Source: an uncultured Pseudomonadota bacterium (lineage in GTDB: Bacteria; Pseudomonadota; Gammaproteobacteria; Steroidobacterales; Steroidobacteraceae). Taken from it: a stretch of 47,755 nt of DNA. The stretch's first letter is position 1; every line of letters begins with the position of its first letter. The position numbers and the translations under genes were made by a program. The stretch covers positions 1 through 47,755 of the forward strand of contig CAIPVV010000011.1 in assembly GCA_903868595.1 (NCBI GenBank), written 5' to 3'. The notes under the pieces were generated by a model. That model saw only the letters and a list, made by a program, of their open reading frames with translations. It did no database searches and was not told where the DNA came from. Positions 1-8,767 of the stretch are shown here, in pieces.

Positions 1-3
1 CCG

Positions 4-23
4 CCCCCCCCCCCCCCCCCCCC
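4..23. repeat. C20 homopolymer tract
   Basis: Twenty uninterrupted C residues directly at the left edge of the window, in non-coding DNA beyond the porin gene. Runs of this length are rare even in GC-rich DNA and are prone to slippage; the apparent length may also be a sequencing or assembly artefact at this spot. Two further long C/G runs occur at 9685-9694 and 9947-9961. Confidence 0.9.
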
Positions 24-366
24 GCCTTCAGTCGCACCGGGGTGTAGAGTTTTCCGCGGAACCGGGTGGGTAACTCGGGTTGCCAGGCGGCCGAAACGCC
101 TTAGATAAGGGCTTTTCGTGTGAAGTTAAGTTCCCTCCCTGGCCACCACGCCCGCGCTGCAAAAGCACGGCTGATGGCCCGCCGGCGACGGAGAGGTCCG
201 TCCTGCGTGCCGTCGCCTCCCGAGGCGTTGCCGCTCTTCGATGTTCCAAAACGCAAACGGGCAGGGATAACCCTGCCCGTTACGCACCGCCTTCGCTGTG
301 GGTCCTACCGCGGGGATTTCTCCCCGGGCAAGCAGCGTTGGCGTTAGCTGGACGCTGGAAGTTCGA
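24..366. other. Gene-free stretch left of the porin gene
   Basis: No frame here has a family signature or a convincing ribosome binding site. The only structured element I see is the inverted repeat at 256-281, listed separately. Confidence 0.6.
256..281 (-). terminator. Hairpin, possible terminator of the porin gene
   Basis: AACGGGCAGGG at 256-266 pairs perfectly with CCCTGCCCGTT at 271-281 across a 4-base loop. Read on the minus strand, the stem is followed by TGCGTTTTGG, a short T-rich stretch, so it could end the porin transcript about 86 bases past its stop codon. The T run is weak, so termination efficiency is uncertain. Confidence 0.5.
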
Positions 367-1503
367 TCAGAACTTCAGCACGCCCTGCAGCGCCAGCGAG
401 TACTGGTTCTTCGACGGCGTCGAGGAGAGCTTCTCGAAGGCGGACTTGTCCGACTCATCGGCACGGACCTCGGCGCGCAGCTCGAAGGCCTTGGTCGGCG
501 CGTACCCGAAGGTCAGCGTCTCTTCCTTCCACTTCTGCACGACACCGGTGAGGAAGCCGTCCTGATCATCCATGTACTCGCCGCGCAGCGACACGCGCCA
601 CTGGTCGTCGATCGCGTAGTTCAGGTAGGCAGCCAAGCCCGACCACTTGGACGTACCAACCGACTCGTTCAACAGGGCTGAGTTCTTCTGGCTGCCGTAA
701 TCGTAGCTCAGGATTAGGGTCAGGCTGTCCGAGACCGCGTAGGTGGCCACGAGGTCCAGCAGCGTGCGGTTGCCGTTCGTCGTGCCGAAGGTCGGCTCCG
801 AACCGAAGTAACCCTGGGCCAGCAGCGAGAAGGTCTTGCTCGGGACCCAGGCCATGCCCAGTTCCACCGTCTTCTGCGAGTTCTTGTCCGTCACCTGGTC
901 CCAGCCGTTGTTGACGCCGAAGATGAAGCTCAGCGTGGAGTCCAGCGCGTAGGTCGCGCGTACGCCCGTGTGCGTGATCGGCTCGTAGGTGTTCAGGATC
1001 GAGCGGGAGAAGTTGGTGTTGGCCGTCGGGTTGGGGACTTCGGCGCCCGCTAGCGTGGCGAACTTACCGCCGATGACCGTCCAGCTGCCCGACGCGTACT
1101 GCACGTAGGCCTGGGTGACATCGAAATTGCCGGTATCGCCGCCGTAGGAGTGGATGTAGCTCGCATCGTGGCCGGCGGTCAGGTTGACCACCCCGCCGAA
1201 GCCCTCGGCCGGCTGGTAGGCCACCGTCAGGCCGGCCTGGTTCAGGCCGAAGCTGTTGTGCGCGGTATCGAAGAATCGATCCGCGTTGCCGCTGGTAAAG
1301 GTGCCCGCCCCCGACAGGTAGCTGTAGCCCGCGTCGACATAGCCGTGCATGACGAGGCCCGAAACGCCCAGCAGCTCCGGAACGGTGGGGCCGGCGGCCG
1401 GTGCGGCCGCAGCCTCTGCGGCCGGGGCATCGTCGGCCAGCACGATCGCGGGTAACGTTGCAATGACGCCACAAGCTGCAAGTGCACTAGCAATTTTACG
1501 CAT
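367..1503 (-). CDS. Outer-membrane beta-barrel porin (BBP2/OmpL-like)
   Basis: A 378-residue protein with an N-terminal signal peptide (MRKIASALAACGV, hydrophobic core, Ala-rich region ending near ADDAPAAEA) followed by an Ala/Pro-rich linker and a barrel beginning near GLVMHGYVDAGYSYL. It has alternating aromatic strands and ends in LQGVLKF; a C-terminal Phe is the usual BAM recognition signal of outer-membrane barrels. This layout matches the putative beta-barrel porin-2 family, whose members mostly lack known substrates. The start at 1503 is chosen over the longer frame to 1698 because GAGGAATTAACA precedes it at good spacing and because the signal peptide begins there. It is transcribed leftward and alone. 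The substrate is unknown. Confidence 0.85.
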   Translation of the reverse strand: MRKIASALAACGVIATLPAIVLADDAPAAEAAAAPAAGPTVPELLGVSGLVMHGYVDAGYSYLSGAGTFTSGNADRFFDTAHNSFGLNQAGLTVAYQPAEGFGGVVNLTAGHDASYIHSYGGDTGNFDVTQAYVQYASGSWTVIGGKFATLAGAEVPNPTANTNFSRSILNTYEPITHTGVRATYALDSTLSFIFGVNNGWDQVTDKNSQKTVELGMAWVPSKTFSLLAQGYFGSEPTFGTTNGNRTLLDLVATYAVSDSLTLILSYDYGSQKNSALLNESVGTSKWSGLAAYLNYAIDDQWRVSLRGEYMDDQDGFLTGVVQKWKEETLTFGYAPTKAFELRAEVRADESDKSAFEKLSSTPSKNQYSLALQGVLKF

Positions 1504-2020
1504 TGTTAATTCCTCAAAAGTGTACGGATCGAAATCGGTGCCGGCACAAAAATTCCCTTGCACGCTCGGCAGAGATCTCGTTTGCATTTCGCGTGCCACA
1601 GAATATTTTCTAATACTATCAATCACATGGAGAAAAACTCGTTTCCTGCAGTCCGCCGACTTGCACCACGACGGGGGTATTTTTTTAGCATATCGCACTA
1701 TATCGGGGCGCTACTTTTAGCCGTTGTTGTAAAATACGAACACTCTGCGGCCGCTGCGTCACTCGGTTGTCAGTTAGGGCGTGCTGGGAGCGCCCGCCCT
1801 ACGCGGGGCAAGCCAACGACCGGTCTAAACTGCCCGCATCGGACGGTAGACGGTAGACGGATGCAGGGGCAGGGCTGGGGCAGGGCGGCGGCGATCCGGC
1901 GCGATGCCGCCCGGTCTTCGGCCGGACTTTGCGGCCCCCCTAGACACATGCGGCCGGTTTCGGGGTTCAATCCGCGTTACGGATCCCCGAACGTCACCCA
2001 GAGCTGTCGTCCCCCCCGCC
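1504..2020. other. Intergenic promoter region between porin and DUF3649 operon
   Basis: This 517-base stretch separates two divergently transcribed units. The part nearest the porin (about 1600-1740) is AT-richer than its surroundings and includes a T7 run, consistent with the porin promoter, but I cannot pick a clear -35/-10 pair. Further right is a short tandem repeat of GGTAGAC (about 1844-1860) and a C7 run at 2011-2017 just before the ATG of the next gene. Long open frames crossing the region have no family signature. Confidence 0.5.
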
Positions 2021-2311
2021 ATGACTGGTCAAGTCCCCCGCCGATTCCAGGCGCTGCTGCGTGCGTTTACCGCGATCGCTGGCGGCTACGCCTTCGCCGT
2101 GGTCGCCGCCATCGCGTTGTCGCGCGCGCTGCCGGTGCCACCCGCGGAGGCGGTCCTGACCGGGCTGCTCTCGACCTTCTCCTTCTATGCCGTGGCGGTG
2201 CTGTGGGTGTTCGCCGTGCGCAGTACCTGGCAGGCCTGCCTGGGGCTTGTGTTACCGACGCTGCTGATGGCGTGGTGGCTCTGGCCGCTGGGCGACGTGG
2301 GGCCGGGATGA
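2021..2311 (+). CDS. DUF3649-type small membrane protein
   Basis: A 96-residue protein with two to three hydrophobic segments (around AIAGGYAFAVVAAIAL, LSTFSFYAVAVLWVFAV and CLGLVLPTLLMAWWLWPL). It matches the DUF3649 family in size, hydropathy and position: such genes sit directly in front of PepSY-domain membrane proteins near siderophore receptors. The stop overlaps the next start as ATGA at 2308-2311, so the genes are translationally coupled. The ATG at 2021 follows a C7 run without an evident Shine-Dalgarno sequence, so the exact start is uncertain. The role is inferred from context as an accessory of iron or ferri-siderophore reduction in the inner membrane. Confidence 0.7.
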   Translation: MTGQVPRRFQALLRAFTAIAGGYAFAVVAAIALSRALPVPPAEAVLTGLLSTFSFYAVAVLWVFAVRSTWQACLGLVLPTLLMAWWLWPLGDVGPG

Positions 2312-3858
2312 CGGGCGCCTTCAGGCAGTCACTGGGCGCGCTGCATACGTGGAGCGGATTGCTCGCCGGCTGGCTGCTGTATTTCGTTTTCCTGACCGGC
2401 ACGCTGGGTTATTTCAGCGTCGAGATCGATCGTTGGATGCAGCCGGAGCTGCCCTGGCGGCCACCCGCCGCGACGACGGAGACGATCCTCGCGCAGGCCA
2501 TTGGCCGCCTGCAGGCGGCGGCGCCCGCCGCCGAGCGCTGGAGCATCGACTTGCCCTACCGCAAGTCCGCCACCGGCCTGCGCGTGGGGTGGCGCATGCC
2601 GACCGCGGCGGATGGCACCCGCGGAGCGGCGGGCTGGCTGCCCGACCTGCAGGCCGAGCAGTCGGGCGTGCCGCCGCGGCTCACGGGGGGCGGGTTGCTG
2701 CTCTACCAGATGCACTACCGCCTGCATTACCTCGACGCCCAGAGCGCGTACTGGATCGTGGGGCTGGCATCGATGTTCCTGCTGGTCACGCTGTTGAGCG
2801 GCGTGATCACCCACAAGCGGATCCTGCGCAACTTCTTCACGTTCCGTCCCGCCAAGGGGCCGACGTCCTGGCGCGATGCGCACACGGTGCTGGGCACCCT
2901 CGCGCTGCCCTACCACCTGATGATCACCTACAGCGGCCTGGTGCTGCTGGCTTCCACCTACATGCCCCTGGTGTTCAACGAGATCTACCGCGCCGATGAG
3001 CCGGCGCAGGCGAGCTTTTTTGCCGAGGCCAGCCCGCGGCTCCCCGAGCGGCCCCGCAGCGGCGTCGCGGCGCCGCTGGTGCCGCTGGCGCCCGTGCTCG
3101 CGGATGCGCGGGCACGGGTACAGGGGGCGCCCATCCAGTCCCTGAGCATCCGCAATCCCGGCGACGCGAACGCGCGCATCCTCCTAGTTGCGGAGCGCGG
3201 CACGCCGCAGGCCGGCACCCAGCAACTCCTCTACGACGGCGTCAGCGGCGTGTTGTTGCAGCCCGCGGGCCTTGCGCGAAGCACCCCTCGCCAGGTGCGC
3301 GATGCGCTCACCGGCCTGCACAAGGGCCTGTATGCGCCCTATGCGCTGCGCTGGCTGTACTTTCTGGCCGGGCTCGTGGGGACGGCGATGGTCGGCACCG
3401 GCCTGGTCCTGTGGGCGGCCAAGCGACGCGAGCGACTGCGCGCGGGCCAGCAGCACTGGGGACTCTTCGCGGTGGAGCACCTGAACCCGGGGATGATCCT
3501 GGGTCCCGTCATCGGCGTGCTGGCCTACCTGTGGGCCAACCGGTTGCTGGCTGCTGACTATGCGGCTCGCGGGCTCTGGGAGGGCCATGCGCTGTTCCTG
3601 GCCTGGGGGGCGGCGCTGCTGTGGGCCTGCCTGAGCCCGCCACGGCGGGGCTGGGTGGGCCTGCTGTGGTGCGCCTCTTCCCTGGCTGTCCTGCTGCCGG
3701 TGGTCAATGCGCTAACCACGGATCGGCACCTGGGCGTCACGCTGCCCCTGCCCGGTCGCGCCGGTGACTGGACGCTGGCGGGCGTTGACTTGGCGGCCCT
3801 GGCCTTGGGTGTCGCGTTGGCCTGCGTCGCGCGGCAGGCTGCCCGGGGCAGGACATGA
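2308..3858 (+). CDS. PepSY-associated TM helix protein, likely ferric reductase
   Basis: A 516-residue inner-membrane protein that starts MTGAFRQSLGALHTWSGLLAG; the early conserved His and Trp are typical of PepSY_TM proteins. Four main membrane regions are visible: after the start, around YWIVGLASMFLLVTLLSGVITHKR, around LGTLALPYHLMITYSGLVLL, and near LYFLAGLVGTAMVGTGLVLW, followed by additional C-terminal helices. A large periplasmic section lies between. Related proteins such as FpvG of Pseudomonas take part in reductive iron release from siderophores, and the His residues may hold haem. The DUF3649 and DUF3325 neighbours, each overlapping by ATGA, support that assignment by context. No siderophore synthesis genes are in the window. 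Confidence 0.75.
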   Translation: MTGAFRQSLGALHTWSGLLAGWLLYFVFLTGTLGYFSVEIDRWMQPELPWRPPAATTETILAQAIGRLQAAAPAAERWSIDLPYRKSATGLRVGWRMPTAADGTRGAAGWLPDLQAEQSGVPPRLTGGGLLLYQMHYRLHYLDAQSAYWIVGLASMFLLVTLLSGVITHKRILRNFFTFRPAKGPTSWRDAHTVLGTLALPYHLMITYSGLVLLASTYMPLVFNEIYRADEPAQASFFAEASPRLPERPRSGVAAPLVPLAPVLADARARVQGAPIQSLSIRNPGDANARILLVAERGTPQAGTQQLLYDGVSGVLLQPAGLARSTPRQVRDALTGLHKGLYAPYALRWLYFLAGLVGTAMVGTGLVLWAAKRRERLRAGQQHWGLFAVEHLNPGMILGPVIGVLAYLWANRLLAADYAARGLWEGHALFLAWGAALLWACLSPPRRGWVGLLWCASSLAVLLPVVNALTTDRHLGVTLPLPGRAGDWTLAGVDLAALALGVALACVARQAARGRT

Positions 3859-4127
3859 TTCTGTGGGGAGTGCTGCTGGGCGCCCTGGGACTTGCCGCCT
3901 TGCGTCTGGCGCGCGCGGCGCTGCTCGGGCCGCGTTTTGCGGCGACGCTGGCGGCGCGGCGCGGGGGGATGCTGCGCGCCGGTGGCGCCTTGCTGTTGGC
4001 GGCAGGCCTCGCGCTGTGCCTTTGGGGCAGCGGCAGCGCCACGGGCCTGGTGTGGTGGTGCGGCGGGCTCATTCCCGCCGCGCTCCTGCTGGTCTTCCTG
4101 CTGCCGACGCGTCGGACTCGGGGCTAG
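3855..4127 (+). CDS. DUF3325-type small membrane protein
   Basis: A 90-residue very hydrophobic protein with about three membrane segments (MILWGVLLGALGLAALRLA, GALLLAAGLALCLWG and CGGLIPAALLLVFLLP). Size, hydropathy and position as third gene after a PepSY protein match DUF3325. It starts in an ATGA overlap with the PepSY gene, so all three genes form one coupled operon. Its TAG stop (4125-4127) abuts the stop of the convergent gloA (4128-4130) with no base between. Molecular function is unknown; the operon as a whole probably serves iron reduction. Confidence 0.7.
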   Translation: MILWGVLLGALGLAALRLARAALLGPRFAATLAARRGGMLRAGGALLLAAGLALCLWGSGSATGLVWWCGGLIPAALLLVFLLPTRRTRG

Positions 4128-4514
4128 CTAGCGCTGGATCAGCTCGATCTTGTAGCCGTCCGGATCCTGCACGAAGGCGATGATGGTGGTGCCGCCCTTT
4201 ACCGGGCCCGCCTCGCGCGTGATGTTGCCGCCGGCGGCACGGATGCGCTCGCAGGTGGCCGCGACGTCGGGCACGCCCAGCGCGATATGACCGTAGGCCG
4301 TGCCGATCTCATAGTGCGAGACGCCGTGGTTGTACGTCAGTTCGATCTCCGCTCCCCCGTCCTCATTGCCCTCCCCATAGCCGACGAAGGCCAGTGAGTA
4401 GCCCTGCTCGGCGCGCTCGGCCGTGCGCAGTAGCGTCATTCCCAGTACCTGCGTGTAGAAGTCCACGGCGCGCTTGAGGTCGCCGACGCGCAGCATCGTA
4501 TGCAAAATATTCAT
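4128..4514 (-). CDS. gloA: Lactoylglutathione lyase (glyoxalase I)
   Basis: This 128-residue cytoplasmic enzyme isomerises the methylglyoxal-glutathione hemithioacetal to S-lactoylglutathione. It matches the short, metal-dependent bacterial GloA. The four metal ligands are visible: His5 (MNILH), Glu56 (AEIELT), His76 (YGHIAL) and Glu124 (YKIEL), against His5, Glu56, His74 and Glu122 in E. coli. The start at 4514 is preceded by GGAGGAATTC, an excellent ribosome binding site; the frame extends upstream to 4598 but without similarity. It converges on the DUF3325 gene stop-to-stop. A decayed second copy lies at 8993-9214 beyond the TonB receptor. Confidence 0.95.
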   Translation of the reverse strand: MNILHTMLRVGDLKRAVDFYTQVLGMTLLRTAERAEQGYSLAFVGYGEGNEDGGAEIELTYNHGVSHYEIGTAYGHIALGVPDVAATCERIRAAGGNITREAGPVKGGTTIIAFVQDPDGYKIELIQR

Positions 4515-4730
4515 GAATTCCTCCGTAGCGCGAAGTATGCACCGGCGCTCCACGCTCCGCCGGCGCACGTATCGCAAGGCGCAACCCAACCGGCTCAAGC
4601 GGCAGGGCCGCGGATCCTCTGCCGTGAGCCTGGCGGGACCACTATGCCGGTGAACGCGCCCGGCACTGCAAATTCGGCCATGCCGAGGGGCTTACGGGCC
4701 TCGTCGGACTTGGGTGGATCGCCTCCTGGC

Positions 4731-4759
4731 TTGACACCCTGCCGCGCCCGCTTGAGACT
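4731..4759 (+). promoter_or_regulatory. Promoter of tRNA-Met copy 1
   Basis: TTGACA at 4731-4736, a 17-base spacer, and GAGACT at 4754-4759, 20 bases before the tRNA. The -10 is a poor match, but the same arrangement precedes tRNA copy 2 (TTGACA, 18 bases, GACACT), with similar sequence after it (ACTCCGCGGCCCCG versus ACTCCGCCGCCCCG). Conservation between the copies is the main support. Confidence 0.6.
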
Positions 4760-4779
4760 CCGCGGCCCCGCAGCGCCCT

Positions 4780-4856
4780 GGCTAGGTAGCTCAGCTGGTT
4801 AGAGCACGGCACTCATAATGCCGGGGTCGAGGGTTCGAGTCCCTCCCTAGCCACCA
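4780..4856 (+). tRNA. tRNA-Met (CAT), elongator type, copy 1
   Basis: A 77-base cloverleaf with acceptor stem GGCTAGG/CCTAGCC, anticodon loop CTCATAA giving CAT, T-loop GTTCGAGTC and an encoded CCA end. The body resembles elongator tRNA-Met (GTAGCTCAG...GGTTAGAGCAC, ACTCATAAT) more than initiator tRNA or tRNA-Ile2. The acceptor stem pairs fully, unlike an initiator. It is identical over all 77 bases to copy 2 at 8768-8844. The tRNAs face against the receptor gene between them. Confidence 0.95.
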
Positions 4857-5009
4857 TCCTTGGTTCCGGCCCGCTTGCCGGCCTGGGCGGGATGTCGCGG
4901 CGCTTTGGGTGACGAGCGCCGAAGGCTCTGTACCCACTTGAGCACGGCCCGCGAAGCCGTGCGGCGTACCCGGTCGCTTCCATCGCGACCATGCAGGGCA
5001 TTCACGCAC

Positions 5010-5042
5010 AAAAAAAGGCGGGGTAGTTTCCAACCCCGCCTT
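5010..5042 (-). terminator. Rho-independent terminator of the TonB receptor
   Basis: On the minus strand AAGGCGGGGT and ACCCCGCCTT form a stem (5015-5042) followed by seven T residues (A7 at 5010-5016 on the plus strand). It lies 30 bases past the receptor stop codon. This is the classic intrinsic form. Confidence 0.92.
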
Positions 5043-5071
5043 CGGTATGCCCCCTGGCGTTCTGAACCGAT

Positions 5072-8020
5072 TTACAGCTTGACGTCAAACCCCGCGAAGA
5101 TCTGGCGACCAATCGCGTCGTAGGAGTCGGGCGCCGTCTCAGTGCCTGTGGTCTGGCTTGCCATGCCGGTGGGCAGGAAGGGCGGCTTCTTGTCCAGGAG
5201 GTTGCGGATGCCGCCAAACAGCTCCGACTTGCCCAGGAATCCAGCGCGATCAAATGCGTAGCGCAGGTTCAGGTCATGGTAGAAATAGGCGGGGACATTG
5301 TTGAACGGCAACTGGGTCTTGGACACGTTGTCCAGATTCACCTGATCCTTGGCAGCGCTTTGGTAACGCACGGTCCAGCCTGCGGTGAGTCCCTGGTTGC
5401 TGTAGCTGAGGTTCAACACGCCGCGATCACGTGGGATCCCAATCTGTCCGACGAAGGTTTCCACGGGCGCACCGGGCTCGCTCAGCACCGTGTACTTGGT
5501 CAGGTGCGTCCAGCTCAGGCCGAAGTCCAGCGCGCCACCACCAATCCGGGAGGGCAGTGGCAGTCGGTACTTGCTCTGCAGGTCCAGGCCAGCCGTCTCG
5601 ACCGTTGCGACGTTGATCAGGCTCTGGTCAACCCGGGTGAGCTTGCCTGTGTTCGGGTCGCGGAAGACCTGGCTGCAGAACTGGCCCGTCAACAAGCACT
5701 GCGTGATCTCGGTCGCGTAGTCCGCGGAACCCACTGCGCTATCGATCTTGATGTTGAAGTAGTCAACCGTGGTGCTGAATCCCTGGATCCAGGTCGGCGT
5801 GAATACCAGGCCCAGGGTCTCGGTCTTGGCCGTCTCGGGGCCAAGATGCGGGTTGCCACCGTCAAAGCCTGTGATGTTCTGGTAGTCCAGGAAGTTGTAG
5901 GCGGGCAGGCCATGAGCCCCTATTGCCGCTATTTTTTTGCAAGCCTCCAGGATGGCGCCCGTGGGGCTGTTGGTCGCATCGCAGGGGTCGCTCAGGCCGG
6001 TCGGGAACGTCTGCGCGGGCGCCGAGTACAGCTCGCTGATCCCCGGGGCGCGCACGGCGTGGGAATACGCCGCACGCAGACGCACATTGTCGTCCGGCGC
6101 ATAGTTCAGGCGCAGGTTCCAGGTACTGACGTGACCAACGGTGGAGTAGTTGGAGCTGCGAGCAGCGCCTTCCAGGCTCAGTTCTTTGGCCAGTTTGCGG
6201 CCGGTCAGCAGCGGCACCGAGACTTCGGTGAAGACCTCGCTGACGCTATAGGCGCCCGCCACGTTGGGCAGTGCGTTGCCCCCGTTGAGGCCGGAGTTGG
6301 TCAGCGCGTCAAAATCCTGCTGACTCATTTCGGTCCGATGTTCGGCACCCAGCACGCCGTGTACATCGCCTGCCGGGAGCTTGAATAGGGCTCCGTCGAT
6401 GGCGCCGGAGAAGACTTGCTGGGAGATAACTGCGTGCTCGCTACCCGGTGCGTTGACGTAGGCAGCTGCTGCGGGGGTAATCGAATTGGCACCGAACACG
6501 TTGATCGGTACGCAGCCCTGGGCCACTGCAACCGGATCGGCACAGACGATGCTGCCGCCCACCTTGACCGCATCCAGTGCATTGCGCACGTTCAGCACAT
6601 TGACCTGGCCGGTGCTGGTCTGGTCCTCTGTGGTGCGTCCGTACATGTAGGACAGGTCGTAGTTAAATCGCGATCCGAACACGTCGCCCTTGAAACCGGC
6701 GACGATCCGCTCAGTCTGGCGTGTTGCGTCGGTGCTGCGGATAGCGATGCCGGTCAGGCGCTTGCGGATGCCAATGGAGGTTATGCAGTCGCTGCCCGGG
6801 GTGGCTGTCGTGCAGGAGGGGTCGTAGTAGCCGAAGTTCGCAGGACCCTGTACCGGATCGGCGATCAGCGCGTTGTCGGCCTGGGCGATGGCCAGCAAGG
6901 CCGACGGCACATAGGGGTTGTTGAGTGAAATGCCGGCGCCTGTGCCGCCGTAGACATTGTCGGTGGCTCCGCAGGGGCCAATGCAAAGGGAGAAGGGTTC
7001 GATGGCCGTGTGGGTGTGTGTGTAGCCGTAGTTTGCCTCCGTGTAGAACTGCTGGCTCTCGGTTATCTGGTAGTTCGCTACAGCCGAAACCAGCGTGCGG
7101 TCAGTCGGGATGGTGATTCGGCGATAGGCGTCTCGGTTGAAACCTTGGCTGCCATCGTAATAGACCGGGTTCTTGTCGTCCGTGCCGGCAAAGGTGAACA
7201 AACCATCCTGCGGATTGCCGGTTGCGTCCGTGAGGTACAGATTGCCTTGCGGATTGAAGCTGGAATACGCGCCAAAGATCCCTTTTTTAGTAATGCTAGT
7301 GTCAGTCGTCGATATCGCGCGCTGTTTGGACCATAGGCCGCTATCGCGGAACTCGCTGATATTGATCATCGCGTTGCCGCGACCATCCGCAAAGTTGTTG
7401 CCCAGCGTGATGGAGCCCTCGCGGGTGTTCGCACCACCCTCGGTGGCGCCGCCGCCCTGGCCGCGCAACTCGACTCCCTCGAAGTGGTTCTTCAGGACGA
7501 TGTTGACCACGCCTGCGACGGCGTCGGAGCCGTAGACGGCCGAGGCGCCACCGGTGATCACATCGATGCGGTCGATGAAGGCCGTCGGGATCATGTTGAG
7601 GTCGACGATGGGGGTGCCGGGCACGCCGGAGACAAAGCGTCGGCCATTGACCAGTACCAGCGTGCGCTGATCCCCGAGGTTGCGCAGGTTCAGCGTGTTG
7701 ACGCCGCCGCCGCTTGTGGAGAAGTTCGAGTTGGCACTTGAGATGCCAGACACGCCAACGCCGGGCAGGTCGCGAAGCACGTCCGCCGTATTGATGAGGC
7801 CCGTCGCCTCGATGTCTTTGGCGCTCAGGATCTCGATCGGGGTCGTGGACTGCAGTTCCGGCCTGGCGATACGCGAGCCGGTGACCTGCACCTCCGTCAA
7901 GGTGGAGCGGTCGGAGTCAGTCGTGTTTTCGGCAAGCGCGGGTCCGGACAGCAATCCCACGGCGGCTAGGCAGCTGACAACGGAGCTAAGGCGGGAAAAG
8001 GGCGTAAGACTGAAACTCAT
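5072..8020 (-). CDS. TonB-dependent outer-membrane receptor
   Basis: A 982-residue receptor. The signal peptide (residues 1 to about 30, ending GPALAE) is followed by a TonB-box-like TEVQVTGSRI and a plug domain with the family motifs LRNLGDQRTLVLVNGRR and ITGGASAVYGSDAVAGVVN; a large beta barrel runs to a C-terminal FAGFDVKL. The start at 8020 is preceded by AGGGAG and begins the signal peptide; the frame to 8284 adds only unrelated sequence. The VTGSRI class is large and takes up many ligands (carbohydrates, peptides, aromatic compounds, iron complexes), so the substrate cannot be read from sequence. It stands alone as a transcription unit with its own terminator, flanked by two identical tRNA-Met genes. 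An anti-sigma signalling extension is not seen. Confidence 0.92.
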   Translation of the reverse strand: MSFSLTPFSRLSSVVSCLAAVGLLSGPALAENTTDSDRSTLTEVQVTGSRIARPELQSTTPIEILSAKDIEATGLINTADVLRDLPGVGVSGISSANSNFSTSGGGVNTLNLRNLGDQRTLVLVNGRRFVSGVPGTPIVDLNMIPTAFIDRIDVITGGASAVYGSDAVAGVVNIVLKNHFEGVELRGQGGGATEGGANTREGSITLGNNFADGRGNAMINISEFRDSGLWSKQRAISTTDTSITKKGIFGAYSSFNPQGNLYLTDATGNPQDGLFTFAGTDDKNPVYYDGSQGFNRDAYRRITIPTDRTLVSAVANYQITESQQFYTEANYGYTHTHTAIEPFSLCIGPCGATDNVYGGTGAGISLNNPYVPSALLAIAQADNALIADPVQGPANFGYYDPSCTTATPGSDCITSIGIRKRLTGIAIRSTDATRQTERIVAGFKGDVFGSRFNYDLSYMYGRTTEDQTSTGQVNVLNVRNALDAVKVGGSIVCADPVAVAQGCVPINVFGANSITPAAAAYVNAPGSEHAVISQQVFSGAIDGALFKLPAGDVHGVLGAEHRTEMSQQDFDALTNSGLNGGNALPNVAGAYSVSEVFTEVSVPLLTGRKLAKELSLEGAARSSNYSTVGHVSTWNLRLNYAPDDNVRLRAAYSHAVRAPGISELYSAPAQTFPTGLSDPCDATNSPTGAILEACKKIAAIGAHGLPAYNFLDYQNITGFDGGNPHLGPETAKTETLGLVFTPTWIQGFSTTVDYFNIKIDSAVGSADYATEITQCLLTGQFCSQVFRDPNTGKLTRVDQSLINVATVETAGLDLQSKYRLPLPSRIGGGALDFGLSWTHLTKYTVLSEPGAPVETFVGQIGIPRDRGVLNLSYSNQGLTAGWTVRYQSAAKDQVNLDNVSKTQLPFNNVPAYFYHDLNLRYAFDRAGFLGKSELFGGIRNLLDKKPPFLPTGMASQTTGTETAPDSYDAIGRQIFAGFDVKL

Positions 8021-8716
8021 GTGGACTCCCTGATGGTCCTGCGCGCAGGACTTGCGGGGCGCCCTGAGGAGTGCGGTCGGCCGCCAACAGCTCTTGGCGC
8101 CTGCATCCCGGGAAAGCCTGCCCGTGTCCGGCCGGAACTTAAGATTCGCAACTCGGGAAAATCTGTAATGACAAGATTTTCCAAGCACAAATCTATGAAA
8201 AAAAAAGCATTTGAAACAACAGAAAATGAACCAAAATGGAATGTTCAGAAAAACAATACAGGCAGTCCGTGTCCGGTCAGCCAAGAATTTTACAAGCCTT
8301 TGTTTTAAAATGACTTCCTATTGAATTGATGCTGGCGCTTGAAAACATCCAAGGCTAGATCGGGGCAAAGAGTCGAGCGCGCGGCATGGGTGGAGTCCCA
8401 ATTTGTTGCTCGTGGGCAACACCAGCATCCGGTCGCGCGTGAATCCTTTTCACTTAAAGTACGTCACGTCGGAGATCTGTCGCTAAGAACAGGCGAAGTT
8501 AGGCGAGGATTGGGTGATCGCGCGGCAGTTCCGCTGCCCGAAGCGGTGCTGGAGAGGTTGGCCGCTGTGTGCCGAGGTCTGAGCTTGCAAGGAGCGTCCG
8601 GTTTCAGGTCCCTGGCTGATTGTGGGGCGCGCCGGTAGTTCACCGCCCAGCCGCTAACCGCTGGTGCCCCAGCGCAGGGTCGTACGGCGGCTGGCTTGCT
8701 CCGGGGCAGGTAGCGC
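8021..8716. other. AT-rich leader of the receptor and gene-free flank
   Basis: About 700 bases without a supported gene. The section at roughly 8140-8340 is strikingly AT-rich for this window, with an A9 run at 8198-8206 and many TTTT/AAAA steps. It is probably the receptor's promoter region (minus strand). TTGTGC, 17 bases, TACAGA is one weak promoter candidate near 8160-8190. From 8341 on, composition returns to GC-rich. A 99-codon plus-strand frame at 8339-8638 has no family signature and was not called. Confidence 0.5.
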
Positions 8717-8746
8717 TTGACAGGTTCGCCACGTGCCCTCGACACT
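8717..8746 (+). promoter_or_regulatory. Promoter of tRNA-Met copy 2
   Basis: TTGACA at 8717-8722, an 18-base spacer and GACACT at 8741-8746, followed by a CG-rich discriminator similar to that of copy 1. The downstream leader differs slightly in length (21 bases to the tRNA). Its similarity to the copy 1 promoter indicates that the duplicated unit included the promoter. Confidence 0.55.
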
Positions 8747-8767
8747 CCGCCGCCCCGAATGAACCTA

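Noticed and set aside
4780-4856. Initiator tRNA or tRNA-Ile2 with CAT anticodon
   Set aside because: The acceptor stem is fully paired at its first position, unlike an initiator, and the body matches elongator tRNA-Met better than tRNA-Ile2. Lysidine modification cannot be judged from sequence alone.
8339-8638. A 99-codon plus-strand frame between the receptor leader and tRNA-Met copy 2
   Set aside because: No ribosome binding site, no export signal, no family resemblance; it may be chance.
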